From Pratylenchus scribneri (lineage: Eukaryota; Nematoda; Chromadorea; Rhabditida; Pratylenchidae): a stretch of 64,000 bases of DNA. Numbering within the stretch: position 1 is the first letter of the stretch; the number at the start of each line of letters is the position of its first letter. The stretch is from assembly GCA_030063045.1 (NCBI GenBank), contig JAQSEB010000059.1, positions 372,001 to 436,000 of the forward strand, in the 5' to 3' direction. This document shows positions 1-11,764 of this stretch, in pieces. The notes below the pieces were generated by a model. That model was not told where the DNA came from and made no database searches. It was given only the letters and a program-made list of their open reading frames with translations. The position numbers and the translations under genes are program-made.

Positions 1-634
1 AATAATTCCGCCTGTTTTGTGTTTTCACTTAGAATAATTCCGCCTGTTTTGTGTTTTAGCTTAGAATAATTCCGCCTGTTTTGTGTTTTCGCTTAGAATA
101 ATTCCGCCTGTTTTGTGTTTTAGCTTAGAATAATTCCGCCTGTTTGTGTTTTCGCTTAGAATAATTCCGCCTGTTTTGTGTTTTCGCTCAAAATAATTCC
201 GCCTGTTTGTGTTTTCTCTTAGAATAATTCCGTCTGTTTTGTGTTTTCTCTTAGAATAATTCCGCCTGTTTGTGTTTTCTCTTAGAATAATTCCGCCTGT
301 TTGTGTTTTCGACTTAGAATAATTCCGCCTGCTTTGTGTTTTCGCTTAGAATAATTCCGCCTGTTTTGTGTTTTCGCTTAGAATAATTCCGCCTGTTTTG
401 TGTTTTCGCTTAGAATAATTCCGCCTGTTTTGTGTTTTAGCTTAGAATAATTCCGCCTGTTTTGTGTTTTCGCTTAGAATAATTCCGCCTGTTTTGTGTT
501 TCCGCTTAGAATAATTCCGCCTGTTTTGTGTTTTCGCTTAGAATAATTCCGCCTGTTTGTGTTTTAGCTTATAATAATTCCGCCTGTTTTGTGTTTTCGC
601 TTAGAATAATTCCGCCTGTTTGTGTTTTCGCTTA
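1..634. repeat. 31-32 bp tandem minisatellite, about 20 copies
   Basis: A unit of about 31-32 bp is repeated about 20 times with small length differences (TGTTTTGTG versus TGTTTGTG, and CGCTTAG, AGCTTAG or CTCTTAG endings). The plus-strand unit begins AATAATTCCGCCTGTTTTGT. The array starts at or before the left edge and stops just before the splice donor at 644, so it lies in the first intron of the minus-strand gene at 645-938. On the gene's sense strand each unit contains ACACAAAACAG, ending in CAG. Confidence 0.95.
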
Positions 635-644
635 TGAGACGTAC

Positions 645-938
645 CATTTCCCCCGGCCTCACCATTTGCTGTTCCGCCAAATTTTGCATTTCTTTCTGTT
701 GGCCATTTTCTTCCATTTCCATTGCCTTTTCCTCTTCTTCCCCCTCCTCAATTGGCCCATCAATGCCGGCCAATTTTGCGATTGTTTCGAACAAATTTTC
801 ATGGTTTATTTGTGGCGTAGCCAAAATGGCTTCATTCTTTGGCTGATCAACTTCTTGCGCAGATTGCAATGATAAATCGGGCGAGAATGACGGTGGCGAA
901 GTTGATGAAGGGGACAGCGATGGAGTGGAGGAGGACAT
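645..938 (-). CDS. First coding exon of an unrecognised acidic protein, partial
   Basis: The minus strand encodes 98 residues from the ATG at 938 to a strong splice donor, GTACGT, at 644-639 in phase 0. The gene continues leftward beyond the window through the minisatellite intron. The N-terminus is rich in Ser/Pro (about the first 30 residues), followed by an acidic stretch (GEEEEKAMEMEE) and a Gln/Glu/Met-rich segment, so it looks disordered. No domain is recognised. An in-frame ATG 20 codons upstream (998) is an alternative start; 938 is preferred because it begins the Ser/Pro-rich segment. The coding call rests on the long open frame, the composition and the donor, so it is moderate. Confidence 0.5.
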
Positions 939-1989
939 TTTATTATTTACTATTGGAGAACAAATCTCTGAATTGAGAGGGGCGATTATGCAAATCATCG
1001 AGAATTGTATTTGAGAGGAGAGGGAAAATTTGTTGATGATGAGGGCTATGGGAATTTGATGATGGTGGCCGGAAATGGCGAATTGGGGATATTTTGGTGT
1101 GAATTGAAGATGGGAAGATGATGAGAGGATTTGGAATTAGGGGGGAAGGAAGGAAGAAGGAATCAGTGTTTTGTTGGGGAGGGATTAATCCCCTCCTCTT
1201 CTTCTTTTTGAAAGAAAATTTATTTGGTTGGTTCTTGGTTGTTTATAAAAATAAAGGAGGGTGTCGTCGTGGTCGATCCACATTCCCCCCTTTCCATTTT
1301 CTGCAATTCCATCATTGGGAATTGGGCCCCTTTTTCTTTGGCCATTCCCCCTGATTCACATTCATTCATTCGGACATCTTTCTTCCCCCTCTTTTTCATA
1401 CTTCCGAACGACTTTTTTCCTACATTGCTGCCAGTCTACAAGGAGGAAGAGAGGAAAACAGCAGAAAAACTCAATTTTCATATTATATTTACTAGGAAAT
1501 GCGGCCATCATTGAACAGAGCAGAAGCCGGGGGAATGTAGGAAGGGGCGCCAAGCAGCCAACCAACCGGGCCCTTCAGTGTGGCCTCCGAACCGAAAGAC
1601 CAAGCAAAAAGTAAATGTGCGCCAAAAGATGGAAAAATTAACTAATAAGAGGGGAACGGGGGGAGAGGATTGGGACGCGAATGAAAAGGGGAAGGGGGGA
1701 AGATTGTGGCCATAGATTTGATTGGAATTGGAACACAAAAAAGGAATAGTTTAAGTGAATTGGAAAAGGAAAGGCAAAGGCAGAAAAGGGAAGGGAAAAA
1801 GTTGGCTTGTTGGGGCGGCATTTTTTGTCTTTGAGGAATTTGCGCCTTTTGGCGAATAGGAAGCGACGAAGGCGGATTCAAAATAAATAAAGGCGAAGGA
1901 AGAACGAATAGAATACAACAGCGGAAAAGGAGAAGAATGGAAATGGAAAGAAATGGAGGATAGAGGGTGGAGGACGATTCTAGTTTCAT

Positions 1990-2345
1990 GGGTTTTTGGC
2001 CAATAGCTGGACGAGGCGAAAGCTGATCTGGGAAAGTGAAGCAACATTGGAGAGCCCTAAAAATGTTCTAAAAAGTGGCTTTAAAGATTTTAAGGTTATT
2101 CAAATTTTAAAAAAGTTAAATGGGTTTTCTTGAAGTTTAAGGACTGGAAAGGAAAAAGGATGAAGATGATGAAGAAGAAGAGATCTTCATCATCATCCTT
2201 TTCCCTTCCAGCCCTTAAACTGCCATAGTACCAGATGAACCCTATGCCATTCTTTTGACCACATAACTCGAAATAGAATCAACCAATTCCAGAAGGCGAA
2301 ATGTCATTGGAAAGCCCTAAATGAGCTCTGAAAAGTGGCTTTAAT
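1990..2345. repeat. Two family-1 half copies flanking a perfect-looking hairpin
   Basis: Two same-orientation copies of the family-1 repeat (core CTAAATGTCCTCTAAAAAGT-like) lie at about 1995-2090 and 2255-2345. Between them is an inverted repeat with arms near 2135-2173 and 2183-2220, built on GGATGAAGATGATGAAGA and its complement. Confidence 0.7.
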
Positions 2346-3704
2346 TTTTTGTTGTGTAAAAAAAATAGGGCGGTTTTTCTTTTGAAAATTCGAATTTATT
2401 ACACTCAAAGACATTTAACGGCACAGGCACAGGACACAGGTTCATCTTAATTTGAAATTTGCTTTTTGGCGAATAGGAGAATGTCAACAGCGGAAATTGT
2501 GAATGAATGGATGGAAAGAATTGGAGGAAAGATCGGAGGAAATGGACGAATTGGGAAAGGAATGAATGACTGAAAATGGGGGGAAGGAAGGCGGCCGGCG
2601 GCGAAGACACTTGCTGCTACTGGAGGAGTAGGAGGAGGAGGCGGAGAAGATTGCCCGCCTTGGAGGAGGAAGGGATACCGTAGACTGGCCGCCACCGCAG
2701 CAAAGGAAAGGAAAGAAGGAGCCCCAACCCTCCAATGGCCCTCCTAAGACCCCGCCCTTAAGCAGGCCTCTTCCCTTCATTCTTCCCATGTTTGCCTCCT
2801 TTCCCCCTTTCCTTCCTTTAATCCTCCTTTTCACCTCATTCGTTCGCCCCGCCCTCCCCTCCCTTCTTTCGCCTCCATCCCACAATTTCCAGCCGGTTTT
2901 ATGCCCTTTACGCCGGCAACCGGCATCCATCGCCTTCTAGCATTTTTCTTCTTTTTTCATAGCCTCTTTTTGAGCCTTTTAAGCCGTATATCTCCATTTC
3001 TCCAAGTAGTATTTCAGCCGTATTCCCCTTGTCATTGCCCCTTCCCCTTCCCATTCCTCCACTTTTCCCCCCTACTTTTCTTAGCCTCTTTTTGAGCTTC
3101 CGTAATAAGCCGCACATCTCCAAGCCATTTTAGCCCTATTTCCCCCTTCTCCCTTCTTTCCCTTCCCTTCCCCCTTTTCTCATTTCCATCCTACAACCAT
3201 TTTCCCCCTTTCTGCCCATGCCCATCCATCCATCACACCTCTGGCCGGCCCTCTAGGGGTAGTAGTTAGAAACTGTTGAATGAATTTGGGGTGAATTGGG
3301 AATTGGAAATGGGTGGAAAATATGGGTGGAATTGCGTCAATAAAACGAGGCGATGAATGTGGAGGATGAGGCCCTAATTGAGGCTGCCTGCCAGTGCCTC
3401 CGACCAACCGACCAAAAACTCCCGAGGGACCAATTTCGGCGACCGTGGGATGAAAAAAAGGCGAGCAGGCCTGATGAGAATCAACAGAAGAGATTTGCAT
3501 TTGCCATGGAGATGATGATGATGGAAGATGGACGGATTTTGAATGAAAAGAGGGCCGAAGGGGGCCGAAGGGATTGAATGAAAATGAGGGAAGGGAGGAA
3601 GAAAGGATGAGGCCATCCATTCAATTGGGAGGAAACGGTGCTTCGAACTGCCATCAATTTTGTTGGGGTAAAGGGCGCCGATTGAATATCCCAGTTTTTC
3701 TTTT

Positions 3705-4020
3705 GGTCATAACTCTACAAGGAAGCAACCAATTTAGGAAGGCGATATGCCATTAGGAAGCACTAAATGTCCTCTAAAAGTGGCTTAACAATTTTTTGAA
3801 AAATTAAAATATTTTGTAAAATAAGCGAATTTTCCTTAGAATCATCTCCAAAAATTCGGATTCATTACATTCAATGAATCAATGGCATGTAACTTTTGTA
3901 AAATTAGATTTTCTTAAAATTTAAAATAAGCTACTTTTTCGAGGACACTTTAGGCTTTAAAATGGTATATCGCCTTCACAAATTAGTTATCGCCTTGTTG
4001 AGATATGGCCAAAAGAAATG
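3705..4020. repeat. Family-1 palindromic MITE-like element
   Basis: The left arm (about 3705-3790) contains AGGAAGGCGATATGCCATT. The right arm (about 3930-4020) is its diverged inverted complement. The arms are joined by an AT-rich middle of about 140 bp, and the element would fold into one long hairpin. No coding capacity is seen. Confidence 0.8.
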
Positions 4021-4494
4021 GCCCCAAATAATGAAACATCTCATACCGATTTTGGTGAGGAAATGCTGCTTAAATCTGAAAGGAAATTGGAAGGCAATCC
4101 CTTCCTTCTTCCTTCCTCCAATTTGGACCAACCAAACCAAAATCCTGGGGAATTGAATTGAGGACGAACGGGAACGGTGGGCCATAAAGGGACAAAATGT
4201 AAAGGGAAGGCGGCGGTGCGCCCAATTAAAGGCGAGGCCCCGGAAGCGAAGGAAGGAAGGGCGAATTAATTTGACGGTTTTGCGGTCTTTTTGCCTGTGA
4301 AAGAAAGGGGAACACACAAAAAGGTCCAAGAATGAGGATGGGCAGAAAAGCAGCAGGTGCGCAACAAATGAGGCCGGATAAAGGATGAGGTCCTGGAAGG
4401 AGGAGGTTTTGGGATGGGTCATTGAAAGGACAATCAATTTTAGAAAGGGGAAGGTGGGAGGGGGGATAAGCGCAAACAATAGAGGTTGGGGATG

Positions 4495-5000
4495 GGCCAT
4501 TCTTTTGGTCATATACCAATAAGGAGCCTATCAATCTGGGAAGGCGATATGGCATTTGAAAGCCTTAAATGTACTCTAAAAAGGAGCATTTCTAATTTTT
4601 TAAATTCCCACTTAAAATTTGGAAGGGGAAGGTAGGAGGAAAGGTGGTGGGATAAGCGCAAACAATAGAGGTAGAGGGAATGTGCTATTTCTTTTGTTTA
4701 TAGTTCAATGAGGCAATGGCAAATCTGGGAAGGCGATATATCATTTGAAAGCTCAGAGTGTCCTCTAAAATTTGGCCATTTTAAATTTTATTTAAATCTA
4801 ATTTTAAAAATCTTAAATCCAATTGAATATAAAAGGCGAATTTTCTGGTTGAGCGAGGAAAAGCCGCTTTCTTTTATAAAATCTCTTCGATTTTCTAAAA
4901 ATTAATTAAGCAACTTTTTAGAGGAGATTTAGGGCTTTCAAATGACATATCGCCTTCCTAAATTGGTTTCTTCTTATTAAGCTATGGCCAAAAAGAACAG
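4495..5000. repeat. Family-1 half copy followed by a full palindromic copy
   Basis: A half copy lies at about 4495-4600. A full inverted pair follows, with its left arm at about 4690-4790 and right arm at about 4905-5000. The arms share GGAAGGCGATAT and CCTCTAAAA. Confidence 0.75.
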
Positions 5001-5220
5001 GCCAAGTACTGATGAATCGACCTGTTTCTAGCGCAAACAATTCCAACCTTTCTTCCTATCCTTTAGGTGGTTGTGGGTTTTGGCCAAGTTGCTCATCATC
5101 CATTGCCTGATGAGAAGGATGGTGCCGGCTCCAATTTCGCCGTGGGGGCTGGGACTCAGATGGTACCAAAAGAAAAGCAAAAGGGGGAAAGGCACTAACG
5201 GGAATGGGGAAGGAAGGAAG

Positions 5221-5235
5221 GGGGGGGGGGGGGGG
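5221..5235 (+). repeat. G15 homopolymer
   Basis: An uninterrupted run of 15 G lies between GGAAGGAAG and TGGAAGG. It is one of several long G/C runs in otherwise AT-rich sequence. Confidence 0.9.
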
Positions 5236-5607
5236 TGGAAGGATAGGTTTAGGCTTTAGGGCAATAAAAGGGAAGGAAAATGGAATAGGATGAGCATTTT
5301 TGGCAAAGTGAATCAATCATCCAGCCTTCACTGCCATTTCCCTCCTCTTTTCTTATTAAGCATCCATCCAGCCCCTCATCAGAATATTTGAGTAAATATA
5401 TGGCAATTATGGTTGGAGGGAAGGAGGCAAAAGATGGATGGATTAGATGGGATAATGGCACCAAAAATTGATCACATTCAAATGAATTATTCAGTATGGG
5501 AAATATATCCCTCAAAAAAGGCTTACGAATTCAACCATCATCTTCCCTTCTTTCTATATACGGTCCTCTTCATCCGCAGTAGGATGTTTAAGTTGGCCTG
5601 ACAATTC

Positions 5608-5920
5608 TTTGGGCCATAATTCAATGAGGCGACGTCCAATTCAGGAAGGCGATATGCCATTTAAAAGCCTAAAGAGCTTTTTAAAAAGTGGTTAATTCAT
5701 TTTTATGAAATTCCACTTTTTAAAATATTTTCACGCCTTTAAATATAATAAATTTGAATTATCGGATTTTAATGAGGAAAAGCCGCTTATTTTACAAAAA
5801 TGTTTTAAATTCCCAAAAATTACTTTAAGCTACTTTAAAAAGGAAATTTAGGGCTTTCGAATGGCATTTCGCCTTCCAGAATTGGTTGCTTCCTTGTTGA
5901 GCTATGGTCAAAAAGATCAA
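5608..5920. repeat. Family-1 palindromic MITE-like element
   Basis: The left arm begins with GGGCCATAATTCAATGAGGC. The right arm ends with TTGAGCTATGGTCAAAAAG. The internal arms share the GGAAGGCGATATGCCATT core in opposite orientation, with an AT-rich spacer. Confidence 0.75.
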
Positions 5921-6121
5921 CCCAAGTACTGGAACTTCCCCTCGCCTTCGCCCCAAATGTTATACGGTCTCACTCCTAAATAATATTCCTTTAGGGTGTA
6001 TTTTCCTTCAAGCCATGAGCCATCCTCAAATCCATCCAATCCCATTGCTTTTTGCGGCTTTGCTTCATGCCACAATTATTCCCTCCCATCCAGCCACCAG
6101 CGCCTCCAATCTATTTCCCCT

Positions 6122-6139
6122 CCCCCCCCCCCCCCCCCC
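6122..6139 (+). repeat. C18 homopolymer
   Basis: An uninterrupted run of 18 C lies within a pyrimidine-rich stretch. Confidence 0.9.
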
Positions 6140-6989
6140 TCCATCATTTTCCCCCCATCCACCGCAAAATCTGATTAGCGGGCGGCGGAATGATTTTTGT
6201 TGTTTGTTGTGGGGGAAATGAGGTTGGCGGTGGTGGTGGTGGCGGCAGATTCGCGCAAATTACAGCCCCCCTTCTCCAATCGCAGGCATGTCCATCCACA
6301 TTTTGGGCACACGGTCCATCGCGCGCGCCCTTCCGGTCCATCCATAGAAGGGAGGGACCCATTCATTCGCATTGTCAGGTGCGCGGGAATGAATGGGAAT
6401 GGACAGTGAATGAATAGAGGAATGGAATTTGGCTTGCAAAAACAGCAATTTGCGGGCACCGCAAAAATTTCAACGGCCTTGTTAGCCACCCTTCGCCGGT
6501 AGTGGTCAATCAATGTGGCCCCTTTCTTCTCCTTTTGGCCCCCTCGCCAAATCCAAACAATCGTTCTTCCATTCTTCCTTCATTATTCTTTGATGACCTT
6601 CAATTTGGCGCACAATTGGCAGTCTCTAACGGCGAAGTGGCGCCGGTGGCACCGATTGGGGGAATTTTGGAGGATTTTTGGGAGCAAAGGAAGAAAATTT
6701 TACGGTGGGCAGCAGGGAGGAAATGCTGATGGGCGAAGATTGGCGAAGGTGGCGAAGGGGGGGGGGGCTAATAATTGGTGGGGAAGAGGAAGAAAAGTTT
6801 ATGGGCGCGGAGAAATGTGCTCCAAGGATTTGTGCGCGCGAATACGGTGTAGCCGATTTGAGATGGAAGTGGAAGGAAAAGGAAGGATGATATTTTGAAT
6901 GGGAATGGAGAAGAATTATGAGGTTCCACTTGATATGCTCTAAATATTTAAATGGTGGTTGGCGGAGGGAGGCTATAATCCTAATAAGT

Positions 6990-7510
6990 AAGCAGCAATC
7001 CAACTTGCCACTTTTGTAATAACTTTTCAAAGAATAAACCAATTTTAGTAATTTTAGTATCAAATTAAAGAGCAGACTTTTGGCTATTACATGATATTAA
7101 TTTTATATAAATTGGTTCAGAATTGAATGAAGTTATGGCAAAAAACCGTTCAAAATCTCCTTTAGTATGGATTAGCCAAATTCTAAATGGTTTTTTATGC
7201 ATAACTCATCTATAAGTGAGCCAATTTTGGTAATTTTAGTATCAAATTAAAGAGCAGACTTTTAGCTATCAAATAAAATTAATTTTATTTAAATTGGTTC
7301 AGAAATGATGGAATTATACCCAAAAAAACAAAGACAATTTGGCAAATCCATAGTAAAAAGTCATTATAAATGGTTTTTTGGCCATAACTTCATAAATTCT
7401 TAACCAATTTAAATAAATTTAATATAGTTTGATAGCCAAAAGTCTGCTTTTTAATCTAATACTAAAATCATCAAAATTGGTTCATTCCTTGATGAGTTAT
7501 TATAAAAGTG
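6990..7510. repeat. Compound family-2 palindromic repeat
   Basis: Several diverged copies of a motif built on ACCAATTTTAGTAATTTTAG and CAAATTAAAGAGCAGACTTT appear in both orientations (7030-7080, 7210-7270, 7420-7490). GCAGCAATCCAACTTGCCAC near 6990-7010 is echoed by GTGGCAAGTTGGGGATACA near 7507-7525, suggesting outer inverted termini. The same family recurs in introns at 49.0 kb and 61.6 kb. Confidence 0.7.
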
Positions 7511-8210
7511 GCAAGTTGGGGATACATATCCAGCGGAGGGAGGCTATAATCCGCCTTAAAACAAAGGTAAAAAATAAAAGGAAAAAATGGAATATAAAAG
7601 AAAATTGCAGGGTCGTCGACAATCCGCTTCCCTTAATCGCTTCGGCCCCTTCCAGCTTTCGACCCAATATTTGGCTGCTCATCTCCAGCCAACCGCCACC
7701 CAAACCTTCCCCTCCTTTTCACTTCTTCTCCTTTGTGTTCGATTCGGCCTCGGCCTTCATCGTCAAATTGCCACAGAAGAAAATAAACAGTGGAATGGAA
7801 AAGCAAAAAGAAAAAAGGCGCCGGCTGTCAAAACAAAGGCAATTCAATCAGCACCAAAGGCCCAAATTAAAAGGGGAATGGGTTGATGAAAAGGGCGGCA
7901 ACGGAAAGGCAAGAAGGCTGGTTGGTGGTTGGATTTGAATGCGAATTGATGGGGTGGCTTGATGGAAGTTCATCAAAAGTAGAATTAAATGTGAAAATGC
8001 GATAGGCACAAAAAATTCCTCCCATTCCCCTTTCTTTTAGTATTGTCCCACAGGCGCTAGCACATTCCTTGGCCATCCAATTAATTTCCCATTAATTATA
8101 GAGATGGTTCTCAAATTTTAGGTGTGTTATGGTGGCTGATGAGAAGAAAGGGCCAATGAAAACAATGAAAGGAATATGGCCCAAAAACAAAAGCCGAGAC
8201 TCCCGGTCCC

Positions 8211-8292
8211 GATGGCTGGATGTGGCCTAGCGGTTTAAGGTCTCACCAGCAGCAAAGGGGCCGACTCTAAGCGATGGTTCGACAATGACTTA
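8211..8292 (+). other. tRNA-like fragment (A-box and B-box-like)
   Basis: TGGCCTAGCGG resembles a pol III A box, and GGTTCGACAAT about 50 bases downstream resembles a degenerate B box. I could not fold a proper cloverleaf: the T stem is broken and no matched acceptor stem was found. It is more likely a tRNA-derived repeat or pseudogene than a working tRNA. Confidence 0.35.
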
Positions 8293-8717
8293 CACCCAAT
8301 TTTTTAAAATTCTTGGATGAAGGCCATGCCGATGGCAGTGGAGAGGCCGAGGCTGGAATTGATGGAGGCTTTTTACCTTTTACTAGGCAAAAGAATTGAA
8401 TGTGAAATTGAATGATAGGCGCAAAAATTCCTTCTAACTTCCATTTTCCTTTTTATTGTCCCCACCCCAAACATTCTTTGGCCATCCATTTTGCCCTTCC
8501 ACCACAAATTGACTTATATTTCCGAAACAAAAATCTAATTCTTCTTGGAGAATAAACAAATGCGAGGAGTACGGATAAATTACATTAACAAAGAGAATGG
8601 AAGAAAAACGACGATCAGGCCATCGATGGTGATTGATTGGTTTACTTTTGGGCCGAGGCCACATTGGATTGGATGGAAAATTTGATTTTTGGGCCAAAAT
8701 GGGGGAAAGGGGCAAAT

Positions 8718-8735
8718 GGGGGGGGGGGGGGGGGG
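8718..8735 (+). repeat. G18 homopolymer
   Basis: An uninterrupted run of 18 G lies in purine-rich sequence. Confidence 0.9.
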
Positions 8736-9164
8736 AAGAAGTCGGCCGGAAAGTCTGCTTTTGGGGGAGGATGAGGCGGGAAAATGGTGCCGTTTTTAAT
8801 AAATGTTGAGTGCCGTGTCCTCAATCCTCAATTCAATGTTTGGGGCACAAACAATGAATAAATAGAAAAGAGAATTTGGAATTGGAATTGATGGGCAGGT
8901 GTGGGTGTGCAATGCATTGTGGAAAATGGAATGGTGGATATAAATATGGATGGGTGATGGCCAAGTTAAAAATTGGGGAAATTCTTTTCTTTTTGGGGCT
9001 CATCAAAATCTCGGTGGGATTAAATTTTTGACCGGACGGTTGATGGTTTCCAAGATTAACCAACCACCTTTCGGATACACTGGGTAAACGCCTCTCCGGC
9101 TAATCAAAAAACGAATGAATAAAAACAAATAAAAACTCTTAAAAATTGAGTATTTGTGCCAGAC

Positions 9165-9615
9165 TCTTTGGCCATATCTCAACAATGCTTTGGCCAATCT
9201 GGGAAAACGATATAACATTGGAAAGCCTAAAGTGTCCTTTAAAAAGAGGCATTTTAAATTTTGAGAAATTCTAATAATTTTTGGAAATATTCTCATCAAA
9301 ATCTTGGTGGGATTAAATTTTGACTGAACGGTATAAGAAAATTGATGTTATTCTTTTGGCCATATTTCAACGAGGACTTAACCAATTCAAGAAGGTGATA
9401 TACCATTTGAAAGCCCGAAATGTCCTCTAAAAAGTGGCTTCAATAATTTTGTGAATTCACATTGAGTCTAATGAACTTGAATTTTTAGAGGGAAATATGA
9501 AAATTGGGGTCATTTCAGTATTTGGGCAAAATTCTTTTGGCCATAGCTCAGCAAGGAAGCAACCAATTTTGGAAGGCGATATATCATTTTAAAGGCCAAT
9601 GTGTCCACTAAAAAT
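9165..9615. repeat. Three family-1 half copies in the same orientation
   Basis: Half copies lie at about 9165-9260, 9350-9445 and 9530-9612. All begin with a GGCCATA-like start and contain a CGATATAACATT- or GATATACCATT-like core. Near-identical phrases (CTCATCAAAATCTYGGTGGG) precede the first and second, suggesting local duplication of a larger block. Confidence 0.7.
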
Positions 9616-9714
9616 TGGCTATAAAATTTTTATGAATTTAACTTTTGTAATTAAGTTATTTGTCTTTGAGTTTCTCAAACCCAATGGGTCTGCCGATTCA
9701 TTATCTATTAGGTT

Positions 9715-10025
9715 TTTTGGCCATAGCTCAATGAGGCATTAATCATTCTGGGAAAGCTATACACCATTTTCAAGGTCTAACTGTCTTCTAATAATTGGCC
9801 TTTTAATTTTAAGAAAATTTAGTATAAAAATAGTTACATTCAATTGAAAGTTAAAAAACCAGAATTTTCTGATAGAGTGAGGAAAAGCCGCTTATTTTAT
9901 AAGTTGTTTTAAATTTCCGAAAAATTAATGTAGCCACTTTTTAGAGGACATTTCGGGCTTTCGAATGACATATAGCCTTCCCGAATTAGTTGCTTCCTCA
10001 TTGAGCTATGGTCAAAAGAATGGCC
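9715..10025. repeat. Family-1 palindromic MITE-like element
   Basis: The left arm starts TTTTTTGGCCATAGCTCAAT. The right arm ends TTGAGCTATGGTCAAAAGAA. Inverted arms are joined by an AT-rich spacer, as in the other full copies. Confidence 0.75.
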
Positions 10026-10462
10026 AGGTAGTGAAATTATGATACTTAATCGCCTTGTTTCGGTGGAAAATGTGCATGATGGCCAAATTAAAAAGTGGAA
10101 AAAATTTTTTGCAATGCCGAGAATCTCGGCGGGATTTACTGAATTCTTCCTTTTTTTTTGCCCATGTCCAATTAATTGTTCTCTTTTTTTTGACCGCTTG
10201 CGGATGTTCCCCAATTCCTCCATTGTTCTTCATTTTTCACTTGTTCCGGATTAGCCGGTCAAGGCACACACGGATTTGGAACAACGAACACCTTTGTAAG
10301 AGAAGAAAGGTGTGCGCGGCTTGCTCAAATTTGGATATGAGTTCATTGGGGCAGAATTGCACAGAAAGGGGGCCGTACAAAAATACAAAAGGAGAATGAA
10401 AGGGAAAGAATGGGGGGGAAAATGAGGGATTTGTGGGTTAAGAAGGGGAAGGGGTGGATGAA

Positions 10463-11023
10463 TGACCCGGAGGGGGGGGGGGGGATCCTCTCCTCGTCCG
10501 AATCTATTGTTTTGTGTTGCCAATAATTTGCTGCGCGCTACTGGTTTAAATAATATGGCAAACCACAACTGTTTGGAACGACAAAGTTTAAGGCATCATA
10601 ACTTTCGAAGAAACTAAACTATTTCCAATCAATTTGATACCAAATTAAAGAGCCGAGTTTTGTCTATCAAATGGTATATTATACAAAAAGATTGATTCAG
10701 AATTTACGAAAATATGACGTTGAGAATAATTCTGACACTATTTTTCTAAATTTTTAGACTTTTTTGACTATAACTATTTGAATTTTAAACCAATGAATGT
10801 GATTTCTACATCAATCGATAGATCTCAGTTAGCACTTTAATTTGATACTAAATTTAGTGAAATTGCTTTAGTACTTTTCATATTATAGAGCCTTGAACTT
10901 AGTTGACCTGCGTCCAAGTAGGGTTGGTCCCGGGGTGACCCGGAGGGGGGGGGGGGGGGATCCTCTCCTCGTCCGAATCTATTGTTTTGTGTTGCCAATA
11001 ATTTGCTGCGCGCTACTGGTTTA
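10463..11023 (+). repeat. Direct duplicate of an 86-88 bp block with a G-tract
   Basis: Copy 1 is 10463-10548 and copy 2 is 10936-11023. Both start TGACCCGGAGGGG, continue through a G run of about a dozen or more to GGATCCTCTCCTCGTCCG, and end GCTGCGCGCTACTGGTTTA. Apart from G-run length they read as identical. The 387-bp spacer contains a diverged family-2 repeat (about 10590-10870). They could be the ends of one mobile element, but no coding region or target-site duplication was found. Confidence 0.85.
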
Positions 11024-11508
11024 TAATAAATATTGGGTGCCAATGACAATGCCAAAATTTGTGGTTGATGGCTTCTTATCTGGTCGGTGGTTGGGGATAA
11101 TTACTCCCTTGGGAGATGGGGAGGGATCATGCCCACAGGAAGAGGACAATTTACGGCTGGGTGAAAAGGAGGAGGAGATGATGGCCTCCGGTGCCAATGC
11201 CACAAATTTCCTCCGTGCCCGATGCTTTTCCTTCTTAAGGACTCCTCCATATCCACATCTTGGCTTTGGCATGGCTGCCGGATGGGATGAAATTTGTGGC
11301 CAAAAGGAGGAGCATAGTGTCGATTTTCACGGATTGATTGTGTGCCTCGGTGGGAATTCCTTTTCCTTTCTTCTTTTGAGGGAATTGGCCAGTAATTAGC
11401 CTCGAGGGATAAAGTGGGAGAGGAGAAGGAGAAAATGGCGGCATAAACTCCTTGGAGGCAAAATCCCCATAAGATGGAGGAATTAATTAAAATGGGCGGA
11501 AGAAATGT

Positions 11509-11531
11509 GGGGGGGGGGGGGGGGGGGGGGG
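11509..11531 (+). repeat. G23 homopolymer
   Basis: An uninterrupted run of 23 G is preceded by GAAATGT and followed by ATATG. It is the longest G run in the window. Confidence 0.9.
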
Positions 11532-11764
11532 ATATGAATTGTATGAAGAAAAGGAGGAAATTGAAGGGAAGATTGGCTGCAGTTGACAGGCAAAAGTAGA
11601 TTATTTATAAGAAAACAAATTGAAGAAAATGCACAAACAACGGCCGAAGAATTGACAGCGTCTTCAAAATTAACAGATTTTTCATCAAAGAAATTTTCCA
11701 TAAATTTTTTGATATATAATAAATGTTCATAAAGCCTATTTGATAGGATGTTGAGGTTGCTGGA

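Noticed and set aside
1..634. Regular short repeats that could suggest a CRISPR array
   Set aside because: Units are directly abutting with no unique spacers, and the surroundings are eukaryotic introns. The 24-bp and 28-bp arrays at 32-34 kb were rejected for the same reason.
2484..2930. 148-codon minus-strand reading frame rich in Arg, Gly and Ser
   Set aside because: It is a by-product of purine-rich low-complexity DNA, with equal-length frames on the same and opposite strands.
7429..7938. 169-codon plus-strand reading frame
   Set aside because: Its first part is the family-2 palindrome and the rest is low-complexity Lys/Pro/Ser; no support for coding.
10893..11399. 168-codon plus-strand reading frame
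   Set aside because: It runs through a G-tract and the duplicated 86-88 bp block, has no recognised domain and no splice or leader signal. Likely chance.
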